From Clostridium sp. (GTDB lineage: Bacteria > Bacillota > Clostridia > Lachnospirales > Lachnospiraceae), in NCBI GenBank assembly GCA_004554205.1, contig SFNH01000013.1, positions 1 through 25,817 of the forward strand: 25,817 nucleotides of DNA, given 5' to 3'. The notes beneath the pieces were generated by a model, which saw nothing but the letters and a program-made list of their open reading frames with translations, had not been told where the DNA came from and did not search any database. Each line of letters begins with the position of its first letter. Positions within the stretch are counted from its first letter, which is position 1. The position numbers and the translations under genes were made by a program. Positions 7,996 through 16,660 of this stretch are shown here, in pieces.

Positions 7996-8937
7996 TCACC
8001 ACACCTTTTCCAGTATTTCTTCAATACATTGCTCTACCCGCTCGTCCATATCGTCTGCTAAGCTTGCCGCCAGCGACAGTACATCAACTCCGCCTGTCTG
8101 ACTGATACGGCGCGGATCATAGCGCCAGAGCTGCAGGGCGCATTGCTTTTCAGAATCGATCAATTTCTGTGCCGATCCCTTAATTTTACCGCCAACCATA
8201 CCCCATGTTTCGACCGTCGGCGGGTTGAGCATGCTCATTTCCGAAAGCGCACTCAGCCCTGCGGGAAACATATCCCGGGTCACAGCGCTCTTTTCGATGA
8301 ATACGGTTGTCCGGACAGGCTGGATGAGGTAGGGGACGGCTTTTTGATATAGTCCCTTTGTGTCGAGCTCGGTGCAGAGCATTTTCTGCGCTCCGACGGA
8401 GCAGGACTTGTTAAGGAGCCCAAGCTCTACCAATTGATTTGCCGCTCTCGTGATCGTCATTGCGGAAAAGGCAAACCTCTCCGCAAAGGGTGTCATCGGC
8501 ATAGGCTCGTTCCTGTTCAGGATATAGGCAAACAGCAGCATCTGCGCAGACGGCTGCAGCTTCTCTGCGCCCGTCCTGAGTCCCTCGCTATCGCAGCGCT
8601 CTGTAAGCAGAGCCCCAAGAAAGGGAAGATACACCTGCTTTTCCGGCACGACGAACGCCAGCTTCGCATCAATGAATGAGTTGCGGCGCTGCCGGGATAT
8701 GGCCGTTAACTCAAAAACGACCTGTCGCCCGCTTGCTGCATGCAGCCTCGCCACACGCTTTTTAAGGGTATTGATCGTATCGAGTTCCCCCACAGGATGA
8801 ACAATAAGGCACGCTACTCCGCCAATGTCCGCTTGTTCAAATGTATATCTATCGTTCAAAAAAAGCGGCAAGGCTGCCTGCTGCTTCCACTCTGTCCGTA
8901 TTACCGGGACGCCCAGTGTTTTTGTGATATAGTCCAT
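7996..8937 (-). CDS. Winged-helix antitoxin/regulator partner, AbiEi-like (module 1)
   Basis: The product is 313 residues. The start at 8937 (MDYITKTLGV) follows GGTGGTGAG. Residues about 150-205 contain a winged-helix segment (MTPFAERFAFSAMTITRAANQLVELGLL); the rest is mixed alpha/beta, with residues 60-130 resembling the N-terminal part of MarR-like regulators. The stop overlaps or abuts the toxin start, the usual arrangement of AbiEi/AbiEii pairs. It has its own near-consensus promoter, covered by nested inverted repeats, which fits autorepression as described for AbiEi. It is larger than classical AbiEi (about 200-270 residues), so it may be a distinct partner family. The pairing is certain; the antitoxin role is inferred. 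Confidence 0.65.
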   Translation of the reverse strand: MDYITKTLGVPVIRTEWKQQAALPLFLNDRYTFEQADIGGVACLIVHPVGELDTINTLKKRVARLHAASGRQVVFELTAISRQRRNSFIDAKLAFVVPEKQVYLPFLGALLTERCDSEGLRTGAEKLQPSAQMLLFAYILNRNEPMPMTPFAERFAFSAMTITRAANQLVELGLLNKSCSVGAQKMLCTELDTKGLYQKAVPYLIQPVRTTVFIEKSAVTRDMFPAGLSALSEMSMLNPPTVETWGMVGGKIKGSAQKLIDSEKQCALQLWRYDPRRISQTGGVDVLSLAASLADDMDERVEQCIEEILEKVW

Positions 8938-8950
8938 CTGCTCACCACCA

Positions 8951-8997
8951 ATTTAACTTTCTTTTGACATTATAACATCGCTAAAGTTAAATGTCAA
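8951..8997 (-). promoter_or_regulatory. Consensus promoter and nested inverted-repeat operator of module 1
   Basis: On the minus strand TTGACA (8992-8997) and TATAAT (8969-8974), both perfect, are separated by exactly 17 bp. TTGACATT (8964-8971) and AATGTCAA (8990-8997) are exact inverted repeats over the two boxes. ATTTAACT (8951-8958) and AGTTAAAT (8985-8992) form a second inverted pair. Binding by the winged-helix partner is inferred. Confidence 0.82.
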
Positions 8998-9020
8998 CTT
9001 TTTTGGTTAAATCATTGAGT

Positions 9021-10901
9021 TCAAAACTCGCTCGGCGGTTTTGCGGAGTTGTACAGCGTTCTGCGTTTTGAGGGTATGGACGATGTGTGAGGCCGCTCCT
9101 CAGACACTGCGCGTGGCAAAGTCGTCTCGGTCTGGAGAAAAGGCGCTGCCGCGTGCGGGGGTGTGTAGTCAAGAATGCTGACGGGAGTCAATTCCTTGGC
9201 CAGCGGGTGGTCAGCATAATCAAATTTTTTCAGTTTCAGGACATTGTGTCCTCGGATGACCACCAGCAGTTCCTCGTTTGGGATGCGCAGCACCTCGTCC
9301 GGAGTCAGCAGCCGTCTGCGCCCCTGGCCCTCCGTCTGACGGTATTGGGGGATGACCTGCGCTACGGCAATGGTCTTGCGCACGGTCATGGTGGAGTTGA
9401 TCTCCACCGACATATCACCGCTCCGCGCGGAGAAGTATTCGGCGCTGACCTCATCGGTACAGCCTAGCATAAGCTGCACGTCCAGGTTACCGATGATCTC
9501 TGCCCAGAGATTGTTGGGATACCGGTTCTGGAGCTGACCGAGGCTCTGCACGGCCAACACCACATAGATCGCACGGCTGCGGATAACGCTGAGCGTACGG
9601 GCGAAATCCGAACCGTCCGCTGCGCCGCCGAGCTTGCCCACATTGTTGAACTCATCGAAGATGAGGTTGACCGGAACTTTGCAGCGCAGCTCCGGCGTGC
9701 TGTCGGCATAGCGCACCAACTTGATGAATAGAAACGAAAAGAACAGCGAGGACAGAAACGCCATCGTTGCGTCCTGATCGCTGAGTATGACGAAGTAGGC
9801 GCATTTGCGCTTGCCTGGCGCCGTGAGATCGATATCGCTGCGGCTGATGATGTCCCGCACAGCCTCGTTCTGTAAGACCTGTAACCGGGTGCCGAGTCCA
9901 AGGACGATGCCGGAACGCACCGTGTCGCTGGCCTGCGAGAAAAGATTGAACGGCGCACGGGCGGGGTGATCCAGCGGCAGCTTTTCAAAAAGTGCCGTCA
10001 GCTGCCGTTCGCTGTTTTGGGTCAGGAGCTGGTAGGCGGCCGCCAGGTTCTTCGTCTCCGGGCTGCGGCTCCTGTCCAGATCGATATAGAGCACCAGCGC
10101 TTTGAGCAAATTGGCCTCGCCGTTGTCCCAGAAATGGTCGCCCTTGCCCTCACTGGTGTTGGAGATGATGACATTGGTCAACACCTGCGCCAGCAGAGTA
10201 TCGCCGTTCAGGTCTGACATGCAGTTCCATGAGTCGCCGTGCCGGGGGTCTACCAGGTTGAATACTTTTACTTCATACCCGTTCTTGCGGAACAACTCGG
10301 CGGTATCGTTATAGAGCTCCGCCTTCGGATCCGTAATGACTGCCGACTCTCCGCGCTTAAGTATGGTGAACAGTGCCGGACGGATCACGCCACGGGATTT
10401 TCGGGTACCGGATGCACCGAATACGGCGATGTGGCGGTTCAGTCTGGTGTCTTTAGGTAAGCAGACGACGCTGCCGTTTTTTTCGCCCAAAATGATGCCA
10501 TCGGCCTGCGATGGAGGCTTGATCTCCAGAATCTCTTTCAGCTCCTTGTCCTTCATCCATGATGCGGTGCCGTAGGTTCCGTACTTGCTGCGGGTAAATC
10601 CGCGTTCATCGTAGTCCTTGGAGCTGAATTTATCGTGGAAACGCACATAGGCGGTGATACCGACCCCGGTCAGCAGCAGTATACCGATGCTTTTTAGCCC
10701 CGGGATGCTGAAGGCGCTGCCCAGACACACGATCGGATTCCAGTCTACGGCGCCGATGGTCGTTTGCCCCGTAAGACCGCCAGAATTCATCCAAAGCTCG
10801 TAGTTTATCAGCAATTGGCCAAGCACTCCGCCCAGGTAAAGCAGGGTGATGAGTCCCGGTATGGAGACGGCGATGATGGCTGCTGCTCGCTTTTTATCCA
10901 G
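9021..10901 (-). CDS. virD4: VirD4/TraG-family type IV coupling protein
   Basis: This ATPase delivers the relaxase-DNA complex to the mating channel at the membrane. From a CTG at 10901 it is 626 residues. Transmembrane helix 1 is about 6-30 and helix 2 about 68-86. Walker A is FGASGTRKSRG (162-169 core), and Walker B is NLIFDEFNNVG (about 425), followed by a helicase-like VIRSRAIYVVLAVQSLGQL segment. The first canonical start, GTG at 10826, would delete helix 1. The only strong ribosome site (GGAGG at 10910-10914) is 8 nt from CTG 10901 and 5 nt from ATT 10904, so a non-AUG start or a mutated ATG is likely. The C-terminal 60 residues are Pro/Ser-rich. It follows the unknown gene at 10916 closely, as the last gene of the transfer operon. 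Confidence 0.92.
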   Translation of the reverse strand: MDKKRAAAIIAVSIPGLITLLYLGGVLGQLLINYELWMNSGGLTGQTTIGAVDWNPIVCLGSAFSIPGLKSIGILLLTGVGITAYVRFHDKFSSKDYDERGFTRSKYGTYGTASWMKDKELKEILEIKPPSQADGIILGEKNGSVVCLPKDTRLNRHIAVFGASGTRKSRGVIRPALFTILKRGESAVITDPKAELYNDTAELFRKNGYEVKVFNLVDPRHGDSWNCMSDLNGDTLLAQVLTNVIISNTSEGKGDHFWDNGEANLLKALVLYIDLDRSRSPETKNLAAAYQLLTQNSERQLTALFEKLPLDHPARAPFNLFSQASDTVRSGIVLGLGTRLQVLQNEAVRDIISRSDIDLTAPGKRKCAYFVILSDQDATMAFLSSLFFSFLFIKLVRYADSTPELRCKVPVNLIFDEFNNVGKLGGAADGSDFARTLSVIRSRAIYVVLAVQSLGQLQNRYPNNLWAEIIGNLDVQLMLGCTDEVSAEYFSARSGDMSVEINSTMTVRKTIAVAQVIPQYRQTEGQGRRRLLTPDEVLRIPNEELLVVIRGHNVLKLKKFDYADHPLAKELTPVSILDYTPPHAAAPFLQTETTLPRAVSEERPHTSSIPSKRRTLYNSAKPPSEF

Positions 10902-10915
10902 AATGCATTCCTCCT

Positions 10916-12085
10916 TTATAGTCCCAGTTCTGCTTCTACTGTGGCAGCGTCGATGGTTTTGAGTGTGATATACGGGCCAAGGTACTCTCTTAGAAAGGGC
11001 GCTTGATCATCGAAGCAGAGTACCTCGAAGCTCCCTGCGCCGGTCTGCATTGCCTCACGAAAACGGATCAGGCGTGCGATGTCGCCGTCAAGATGCGAGA
11101 AAACACAGGTACCGCCGATACTGGCGTCGTATTCCATGAATCCCCGGTTATATGACCGGACGTCTGGGTCGAACAGCAGCTCAAGCAGCTTTTCTTTCCA
11201 GTCTGGGACGGTGAGCAATCTGAACTGCCGGATGCCGCCGGCATTCATGGGCACAAAATAGATGTACCGATAGATTCCGTCAAACCGAAGTTCCAGTCGC
11301 CGGTTTTTATCCGACTCCAGCAGTGTGGTCAGCGCCGTATCATAGGACTCGCCCAGCAGGATTGCGGAGTCGATGCTCTGAACCCCGGCATTCATGCGGG
11401 CAAGCTCTGTCAGGCTGTGGAGCGCCTTGAACTCTCCCATGCCGTTCCATTTCATCGCGGCGTTCCGCGTGTTGTAAACGGCGTAACAGCCGCCGGGATA
11501 GAAGATTGCGCCGACGATGCGTGTAAACATGGTTTTGTTCTGTTCCGCAGGAGAGATCTTCTTGAAGTCCCGCGCCAGATAGAAGGCAGGCGTGTCCGAT
11601 GTTATCCGAAGGATAGCCCGGTTTTGCAAGGCGGGGAGTAGATAGGCCCTTGTCTCGACACCGGCGGTCAGGTGCATCCCAATCGTCTCGGCAACCCGAA
11701 GGTTGCGGTCCCGATGCGCCATACCGCCGGGGAATCTATGATTGTAAAACGCGGCCATATAATAGTCGTATGCGTCCGGATGTATCCATTCCAGTATGGG
11801 GAGAGCACCCTTACAGAAACGAATCGCTTTGGCATTCCCAGTACCGGTCAGCTGCAGCAGCTTTACCCTCATCCGCTCGCCGGTATCCGGATTACGAAGC
11901 TCCTGTGTTGTGGAAAGTTTACTCACCAGCGCTCTGAGAGTACGCTCGTTTCCCAGCACGCCAAGCGAACGGACAGGGTATTCGCCGGCGAGCCCGAGCA
12001 CTGTGATAAGCCGATGCACATGACTTCCCGGCCGAACGGTAATCATTGTTTCAAGCCCCGGAATGCAGGAGCTTTCCGACAACAT
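10916..12085 (-). CDS. Conserved-looking ICE protein of unknown function
   Basis: The product is 389 residues from ATG 12085 (MLSESS), or 376 from ATG 12046 (MITVRPGSHVHRL); neither has a strong ribosome site. It is soluble, with no signal peptide or membrane segment, and mixed alpha/beta with an N-terminal helical segment that could be a winged helix (HRLITVLGLAGEYPVRSLGVL). Aromatic-rich runs are visible: HPDAYDYYMAAFYNHRFPGG and NKTMFTRIVGAIFYPGGCYAV. It lies between the DUF6100-like gene and virD4 and ends in virD4's ribosome-site region, so the two are probably cotranslated. A cytosolic role in DNA processing or coupling is possible but not shown. I do not recognise the family. Confidence 0.72.
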   Translation of the reverse strand: MLSESSCIPGLETMITVRPGSHVHRLITVLGLAGEYPVRSLGVLGNERTLRALVSKLSTTQELRNPDTGERMRVKLLQLTGTGNAKAIRFCKGALPILEWIHPDAYDYYMAAFYNHRFPGGMAHRDRNLRVAETIGMHLTAGVETRAYLLPALQNRAILRITSDTPAFYLARDFKKISPAEQNKTMFTRIVGAIFYPGGCYAVYNTRNAAMKWNGMGEFKALHSLTELARMNAGVQSIDSAILLGESYDTALTTLLESDKNRRLELRFDGIYRYIYFVPMNAGGIRQFRLLTVPDWKEKLLELLFDPDVRSYNRGFMEYDASIGGTCVFSHLDGDIARLIRFREAMQTGAGSFEVLCFDDQAPFLREYLGPYITLKTIDAATVEAELGL

Positions 12086-12201
12086 GACTGCTCTCTTTGT
12101 CGGAAACCGTCCGCGCAAAATGCCTGAAAAATATCGGTTTCATCGGTGTTTTCCGGCTGTTAAAAGATATGTCATTGGGGAGGCGGGTTTTTGCCCTGTT
12201 T

Positions 12202-12906
12202 TTACACATGTTTTTGACGCTGCTCCGGCACATTTTCATGGAGCATCACCCCCTCATCCGGGATCAGGGGCTCCAGCACCAGCCACTGGGGAAAATCCCG
12301 TGCCGGGACCACATACACCTCCGTACGCTCCTGCGTGGAGGCCGCGCTGCAGTAGAAATGATCGCAGCACGGCGGCGCGTCATCCGTAAGCACATACATA
12401 GCGACGGTATCGGAGAGCATATTGATCTCAATATTGTCATGATCCCGGTACCGACGCTCCGGCCTGCCTTTTTCATATACATGGCGGAATATCATAATGC
12501 TTTCGGGGTATCGAACCGGCGCTTTGCCCTGAAAGAAGTTCCTGAGTGCCGGGTACAGGATGCCCCGAATATAGGAGGCGGAGCCCCTCTCCTTTTTGGG
12601 GAGCAGCAGAGGCAGCCGGATGCAGAACCAGCCTTCGATGGTAAAGCCCGCTTCTATTGGAACCGACTCTGCTGCAACCGCATCCACATCCTGCAGTGCC
12701 CGCGGATTTCCCGTGTAGGCGGGAAGCGCTCTGGTCAGCAGCGTCAATTTTTCGCTTTCCTCAGCCAGCTTCAGCGCCATGGCATACGCCAGCTCCATGC
12801 TTTTCCCTCCGGTCAGACAGCGGAGATTTTTTATGGTCATGCCGAGCCGTCGATCCTGCGTCTCTATTTTATCCAGCAGATGAATGAACGAGTTTATCGA
12901 GTCCAT
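12202..12906 (-). CDS. DUF6100-like ICE protein
   Basis: The product is 234 residues from ATG 12906 (MDSINSFIHLL), preceded by GAGGAGGCTGCAACCG. The start lies inside the last 38 bases of the preceding gene. The N-terminal half is helical (IHLLDKIETQDRRLGMTIKN, MELAYAMALKLAEESEKLTLL). The C-terminal half is beta-rich with a Cys/His patch (PPCCDHFYC) and ends KQKHV-like. It resembles proteins annotated DUF6100 on Firmicutes ICEs, from memory and without a search. No membrane segments or catalytic motif are evident. The overlap with its neighbour suggests coupled translation and a shared role. Confidence 0.62.
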   Translation of the reverse strand: MDSINSFIHLLDKIETQDRRLGMTIKNLRCLTGGKSMELAYAMALKLAEESEKLTLLTRALPAYTGNPRALQDVDAVAAESVPIEAGFTIEGWFCIRLPLLLPKKERGSASYIRGILYPALRNFFQGKAPVRYPESIMIFRHVYEKGRPERRYRDHDNIEINMLSDTVAMYVLTDDAPPCCDHFYCSAASTQERTEVYVVPARDFPQWLVLEPLIPDEGVMLHENVPEQRQKHV

Positions 12907-13435
12907 CGGTTGCAGCCTCCTCTGTGTAAAATGTAATGTCCGGTTCTTCCTGCCCGGCAAAGTTAACGGTTGCAAACAGGCAGGGCGCTTTGGGGAGCAT
13001 CATCTGGGACGCCATGGCGATATTGGGCAGGACAAAGATATATTTCATCTCGTCATCCTGCGGCTGCAGCAGCTTGCTAAGGTGCTGCTCGCCGTCATAC
13101 AGCACAACGATCTCATAGCCGATGTTTTCCTTCAGAAAAAAGATTTGGGACGGGTAGACCGCAGGATAATGCGCCATGGGATCCACATAGTCGATAAACC
13201 GCAGCAGCACCCATACGGCAAGGATCGTCCGCTGATCCGGCTTGCATAGCCCATCCAAAGCCAGATAGTAGCCACCGGCCACATCCGAGATTTGATGCTC
13301 CCTTTTCAGATTGCGAAGAATCTTCTCCGCCGTCTCCGGGGTTTTGTCCCGCAGCAGTCGGATCACCTGTGTTTTGGTCAGTGCGCCGTACTGCGACAGC
13401 CATTTGATCACATGGCGCTCATCATCAAGCAGCAT
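12869..13435 (-). CDS. DUF5697-like winged-helix protein
   Basis: The product is 188 residues. ATG 13435 was chosen over an in-frame GTG nine bases upstream because AGAAGGAGGTGAACAAC fits the ATG spacing. The N-terminus is a winged helix (ERHVIKWLSQYGALTKTQVIRLL, then ETAEKILRNLKREHQI), typical of replication-relaxation or DUF5697-type proteins of mobile elements. The remaining 110 residues are alpha/beta (IGYEIVVLYDGEQHLSKLL, EMKYIFVLPNIAMAS). It starts 49 bp after the virB4 stop. Likely a DNA-binding accessory protein of transfer; the target is unknown. Confidence 0.65.
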   Translation of the reverse strand: MLLDDERHVIKWLSQYGALTKTQVIRLLRDKTPETAEKILRNLKREHQISDVAGGYYLALDGLCKPDQRTILAVWVLLRFIDYVDPMAHYPAVYPSQIFFLKENIGYEIVVLYDGEQHLSKLLQPQDDEMKYIFVLPNIAMASQMMLPKAPCLFATVNFAGQEEPDITFYTEEAATDGLDKLVHSSAG

Positions 13436-13483
13436 GTTGTTCACCTCCTTCTGCGTGTGAGTATTCTTTGCGAAATGCGTATT

Positions 13484-16000
13484 CTATGCTGAATGCGTTT
13501 TCTCCCTCTGCCGTTCTTTGAGGATTGCCTCCAGCTCGGCGCGATCCGTGGTGATCATTTCCTTTTCCAGCTTGGAGGCCTTCACCACCACGGGCACTTT
13601 GTTGTTGTTGGAGCTGATGAGCGCCTCGCCGCGCTCGAAGCGGGTGATGGCGCGGATCTCCGTGCGGGTGAGCTTCAGCGTTTCCTGTACATACCGGGCC
13701 TCGTCCGGCTCCAGATTCAGAATAATCTTGTTCTTGGAGTTGTTGATGATCGCCCTGCCGTACTTGCCGTCCTCCAGACCGAAGAAATCCGACAGATCCT
13801 GCGTTGCGGAAATGGCCGCTCCGCCGAAGCCGCGGATAACCTTGAATATCTCAAGGCAAAACTCCGCGGCCATGCGGTTGGAACTGGCGCCGATCAGCTG
13901 CCAGATCTCGTCGATAAAGATGGCTTTGCGTTTGGTGCGGTCAGCCTTTATCTGATCCCACACATAATCCAGTGCGATGAACATGCCCACCGGAAGCAGT
14001 TTGCCCTTCAACTCCGACAGGTCAAGGACGATGTACTTATTAGAGAGGTCTACATTGGTCTGCCTGTTGAAGCTTTGGGCGCTGCCGGTGACAAAACGGC
14101 TGATGATGGCCGCCAGCCGCTGGGTCATGGGATTCTCCTGCAGGTGCTTATGCAGGTCGCCCAGGATGGGCATCTGCTTCATTTTGGGCGGAGCGGAGGC
14201 CATATCCGTATAGATGGAGTCGTTATCATGGGTGATGCCGAAGTCCGCATAGGTTCGGATCAACGCTTCATCCAGCATCTGTTCCTCTTCATTGCTCATA
14301 TCGGGGATCAGCAGGCCGAAGAAGGTCATGAGCTGCTGAATTTTTCGAGCCAGCATGGAGCCCATCTCCACATAATCAATCTCGTCAATCAGCTCCATCT
14401 CCGGCGACATGGTATGCCGTATCTCCATTACGTTGATGCAGTGGGGGGAACCCGGTGCGATCTTGATAAACTCGCCGCCGATCTTATTGCAGGCTCTACG
14501 GAATTCGTGTCCCTTGATGGGCGCCAGAATGTAGCACTGAATGCCGCGCATCCGCATCCGAAGCGCCAGCAGCTGCATGGTGAAGGTCTTGCCTGCGCCC
14601 GATGTGCCCAGCAGGTTCAGGTTGGCATTTTTATTGATCTTTGTGTTGAACAGATCCACGATGCACAGGGAGTTGTTGTATCGGTTGATGCCCAACAGCA
14701 CGCCATTGTCATCCGACAGCTCAAAGCTGGTGAAGATATAGCTGGATGCGGCGCCGCTGGTCAGCACATTGCGCTGCGCCTTTTTCTCAAGCTTGGGCGA
14801 GATTTTCAGGAACGGCATCACCGACTGCAGTGCGGCCTCCTGCTGAAAGCTGCACTCGCTGGTGTACATATCCATGGATTTGAGCATATCCACCATCTGC
14901 TGCTTGCGCCAAAGCAATTCCTCGTAGGTTTTGGCCGATACGGTGATGAAAACGCTCATGTAAAAGAGGTCCTCGTTGTAGTTGGCGATGCCATTCTTGA
15001 TAAAATAGCCCGCCTGTATGGAATTGGTCAGCTCCTCATAATCGGTGCTGGTATCCTGCATGCTCTTGAGCTTGGTGCGGTTGAGCCTGATCCGCTGGGC
15101 GACCTTATCTATGGTGCGGCTGCGGTTCTCACGGCGGAGATGGACGTCGATATCCACTCCTTCTCCGGCGTTGATGAGCGAGGACATCCAGCCGGCCCGG
15201 ACGCGGCTTGGATACCCGCCTGCCTTGATGTAGAGGAAGGAATAGTACAGCCCGTCCATAACGACATAGTTATAATGGCTCAGGTCGATGCCGCGGGGCG
15301 CCAGAAAGTTGGCCATACGGATAGGCGGCACCGGGTCCATGCCGATGATTTTCTTCTTTGCCGCCATGGTGTCCACCACGATGCGATCTACACGGGAGGA
15401 AAACGGCTCGTCCGTGCAGGAGCGCCGGTTGTAAAACATGTATAGGATTTCGGCAGTCGCTTCATCCGGGTCTTTGGACTGGACGATGCTGTTGCCGCAT
15501 TGCATGAAATACGCCCGCGCTGTCTGCTCGGCGGTCTGGAGCATGCCATAGATCTTTGCATAGTCGTCGCTTTCGTTGCGGCCTACCGCCTCATACTGGA
15601 AAATCAGAAAGAAGCGCCTCGTCAGCGCTTCCCGATTTCCCACATCCTTGATGAGTCCGATATAATCTTCGCCAAGCTCCTTACATTGCGGATTCTCCTC
15701 GTGTTCCAATTCCTCGCAGATCATGGATATGTGCTTATCCGAGTCCGCTCGGCGCGTAATGGACTTGAACTGCAGCCGCATGGGGGATATCTTCAGCCAG
15801 CTGGCAAAGCTGGAGATGATGTTGAACTGCTCCTCATCGGAGCGCAGCGTGAAGTTGATCGGCTCGATCTCAAGGATTTTTATGTAGCGGTTGTCCGTCG
15901 TTTCAATGATCCCGTTTTTCAGGTCGCGGATGGGCAAATAATCCTGTACAAACTCAAGCTTTTCTTTTCTGTGGTTTCTTTTTCCTTTTGCTTTGGCCAT
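13484..16000 (-). CDS. virB4: VirB4-family conjugation ATPase
   Basis: This is the energising ATPase of the type IV secretion channel, 838 residues from ATG 16000 (MAKAKGKRNHRKEK) with GGAGGATCGGATACCGCT upstream. The N-terminal CagE/TrbE/VirB4 domain occupies about residues 20-400. The P-loop is LLGTSGAGKTFT (465-472 core). Walker B, RKAIFIDEIWQLIG, comes in the last quarter, with a following IRGFGGAAISATQDLSDFFG motif. Length and order match VirB4/TraE of Gram-positive ICEs. The start lies within the last 47 bases of the PrgI gene, so the two are translationally coupled. It looks intact. Confidence 0.95.
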   Translation of the reverse strand: MAKAKGKRNHRKEKLEFVQDYLPIRDLKNGIIETTDNRYIKILEIEPINFTLRSDEEQFNIISSFASWLKISPMRLQFKSITRRADSDKHISMICEELEHEENPQCKELGEDYIGLIKDVGNREALTRRFFLIFQYEAVGRNESDDYAKIYGMLQTAEQTARAYFMQCGNSIVQSKDPDEATAEILYMFYNRRSCTDEPFSSRVDRIVVDTMAAKKKIIGMDPVPPIRMANFLAPRGIDLSHYNYVVMDGLYYSFLYIKAGGYPSRVRAGWMSSLINAGEGVDIDVHLRRENRSRTIDKVAQRIRLNRTKLKSMQDTSTDYEELTNSIQAGYFIKNGIANYNEDLFYMSVFITVSAKTYEELLWRKQQMVDMLKSMDMYTSECSFQQEAALQSVMPFLKISPKLEKKAQRNVLTSGAASSYIFTSFELSDDNGVLLGINRYNNSLCIVDLFNTKINKNANLNLLGTSGAGKTFTMQLLALRMRMRGIQCYILAPIKGHEFRRACNKIGGEFIKIAPGSPHCINVMEIRHTMSPEMELIDEIDYVEMGSMLARKIQQLMTFFGLLIPDMSNEEEQMLDEALIRTYADFGITHDNDSIYTDMASAPPKMKQMPILGDLHKHLQENPMTQRLAAIISRFVTGSAQSFNRQTNVDLSNKYIVLDLSELKGKLLPVGMFIALDYVWDQIKADRTKRKAIFIDEIWQLIGASSNRMAAEFCLEIFKVIRGFGGAAISATQDLSDFFGLEDGKYGRAIINNSKNKIILNLEPDEARYVQETLKLTRTEIRAITRFERGEALISSNNNKVPVVVKASKLEKEMITTDRAELEAILKERQREKTHSA

Positions 16001-16319
16001 AGCGGTATCCGATCCTCCTGAAGTGTAATTTCCTGCGGTGTGTCCAGAAATGGATGATATGGCCGATGTACTGAAACAGCGACCCGCCATCCACGCCCAT
16101 TGCAGACACCACCGCCAGCGGCAGCAGCGTGACCGTCATGACCACGATGCGGATGGTGCCGGGCATGGGGATCAGAATCAGCTCCGGATAGCCCAAAGCC
16201 AGCACCAGAATCACCGTTTCGATTGCGTTCCGGGTATCGATCATCCCTCCCAGCAGTTTGCCGCTGTCCGTATAGTTTGCGGGGATTGCGTACACGTTGT
16301 TGTATTCTCTTTCGTCCAA
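15954..16319 (-). CDS. prgI: PrgI-family membrane protein
   Basis: The product is 121 residues from TTG 16319 (read MDEREYNNVYAIP), with GCAGGTG 5-6 nt upstream; a GTG three codons earlier sits on the ribosome site and was not chosen. Residues about 33-72 form a membrane hairpin (IETVILVLALGYPELILI and IRIVVMTVTLLPLAVVSA), then a basic tail (RRKLHFRRIGYR to QKRKA). PrgI proteins are small VirB3-like partners of VirB4, and their gene usually precedes and overlaps it, as here. It follows the 3D-domain fragment (stop at 16325) by a few bases. Confidence 0.85.
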   Translation of the reverse strand: MDEREYNNVYAIPANYTDSGKLLGGMIDTRNAIETVILVLALGYPELILIPMPGTIRIVVMTVTLLPLAVVSAMGVDGGSLFQYIGHIIHFWTHRRKLHFRRIGYRYGQSKRKKKPQKRKA

Positions 16320-16324
16320 GTTTT

Positions 16325-16660
16325 TCACCTGCCTAATCTGTAAATTGTTGCGGTTGTGGTATACCGTCCCATCCGCAGCGCCTGCTGATGGTCCGGCACA
16401 TAGATATCCACGCGATGGATATTGTTCTCTATGCCCGAGCCGCCCCGATCTTCCACGGTGTACATGGTACCGTTTATCATGATTTGCGTGCCGAAGGGAT
16501 AATGGCTGGACATAGCGACCATACCGACCGCTGCCTGTTTGCCGCTGGCAGTAAGCCCCTGCGCATTGCTGCCGCAGCACTTTGCGCAGGCGCAGTAATG
16601 CGTCACCTCTACCATCAGTTGATAAGAGCACACAAGCCCCAAAGGTTTGCTTTGGGACAC
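16325..16660 (-). pseudogene. 3D-domain fragment detached from the NlpC/P60 hydrolase
   Basis: The open frame starts at a GTG (16660) inside the inserted element. Only residues from VEVTHYCACAKCCG onward (about 16611 leftward) belong to the original protein. The C-terminal 95 residues match a 3D domain: YCACAKCCG, GLTASG, PFGTQIMING, YTVEDRGG and HRVDIYV. Two of the usual acidic positions are present; the first appears as SSHYPFG rather than an Asp. 3D domains are double-psi beta-barrel, MltA-like wall-active folds. Removing the insert plus one TA rejoins it in frame to ...YTLDV of the NlpC/P60 protein. No convincing ribosome site exists, and no signal peptide or membrane segment, so any product would stay in the cytosol. 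Confidence 0.75.

Noticed and set aside
12097..12936. 279-codon plus-strand frame over the DUF6100-like gene
   Set aside because: The minus-strand gene has a strong ribosome site and operon overlap. The plus frame is a composition artefact.
13493..15445. 650-codon open frame antisense to virB4
   Set aside because: The minus strand encodes a complete VirB4 with both Walker motifs. The antisense frame has no ribosome site or recognisable domain and is His/Leu/Val-rich, as expected of a codon-bias shadow.
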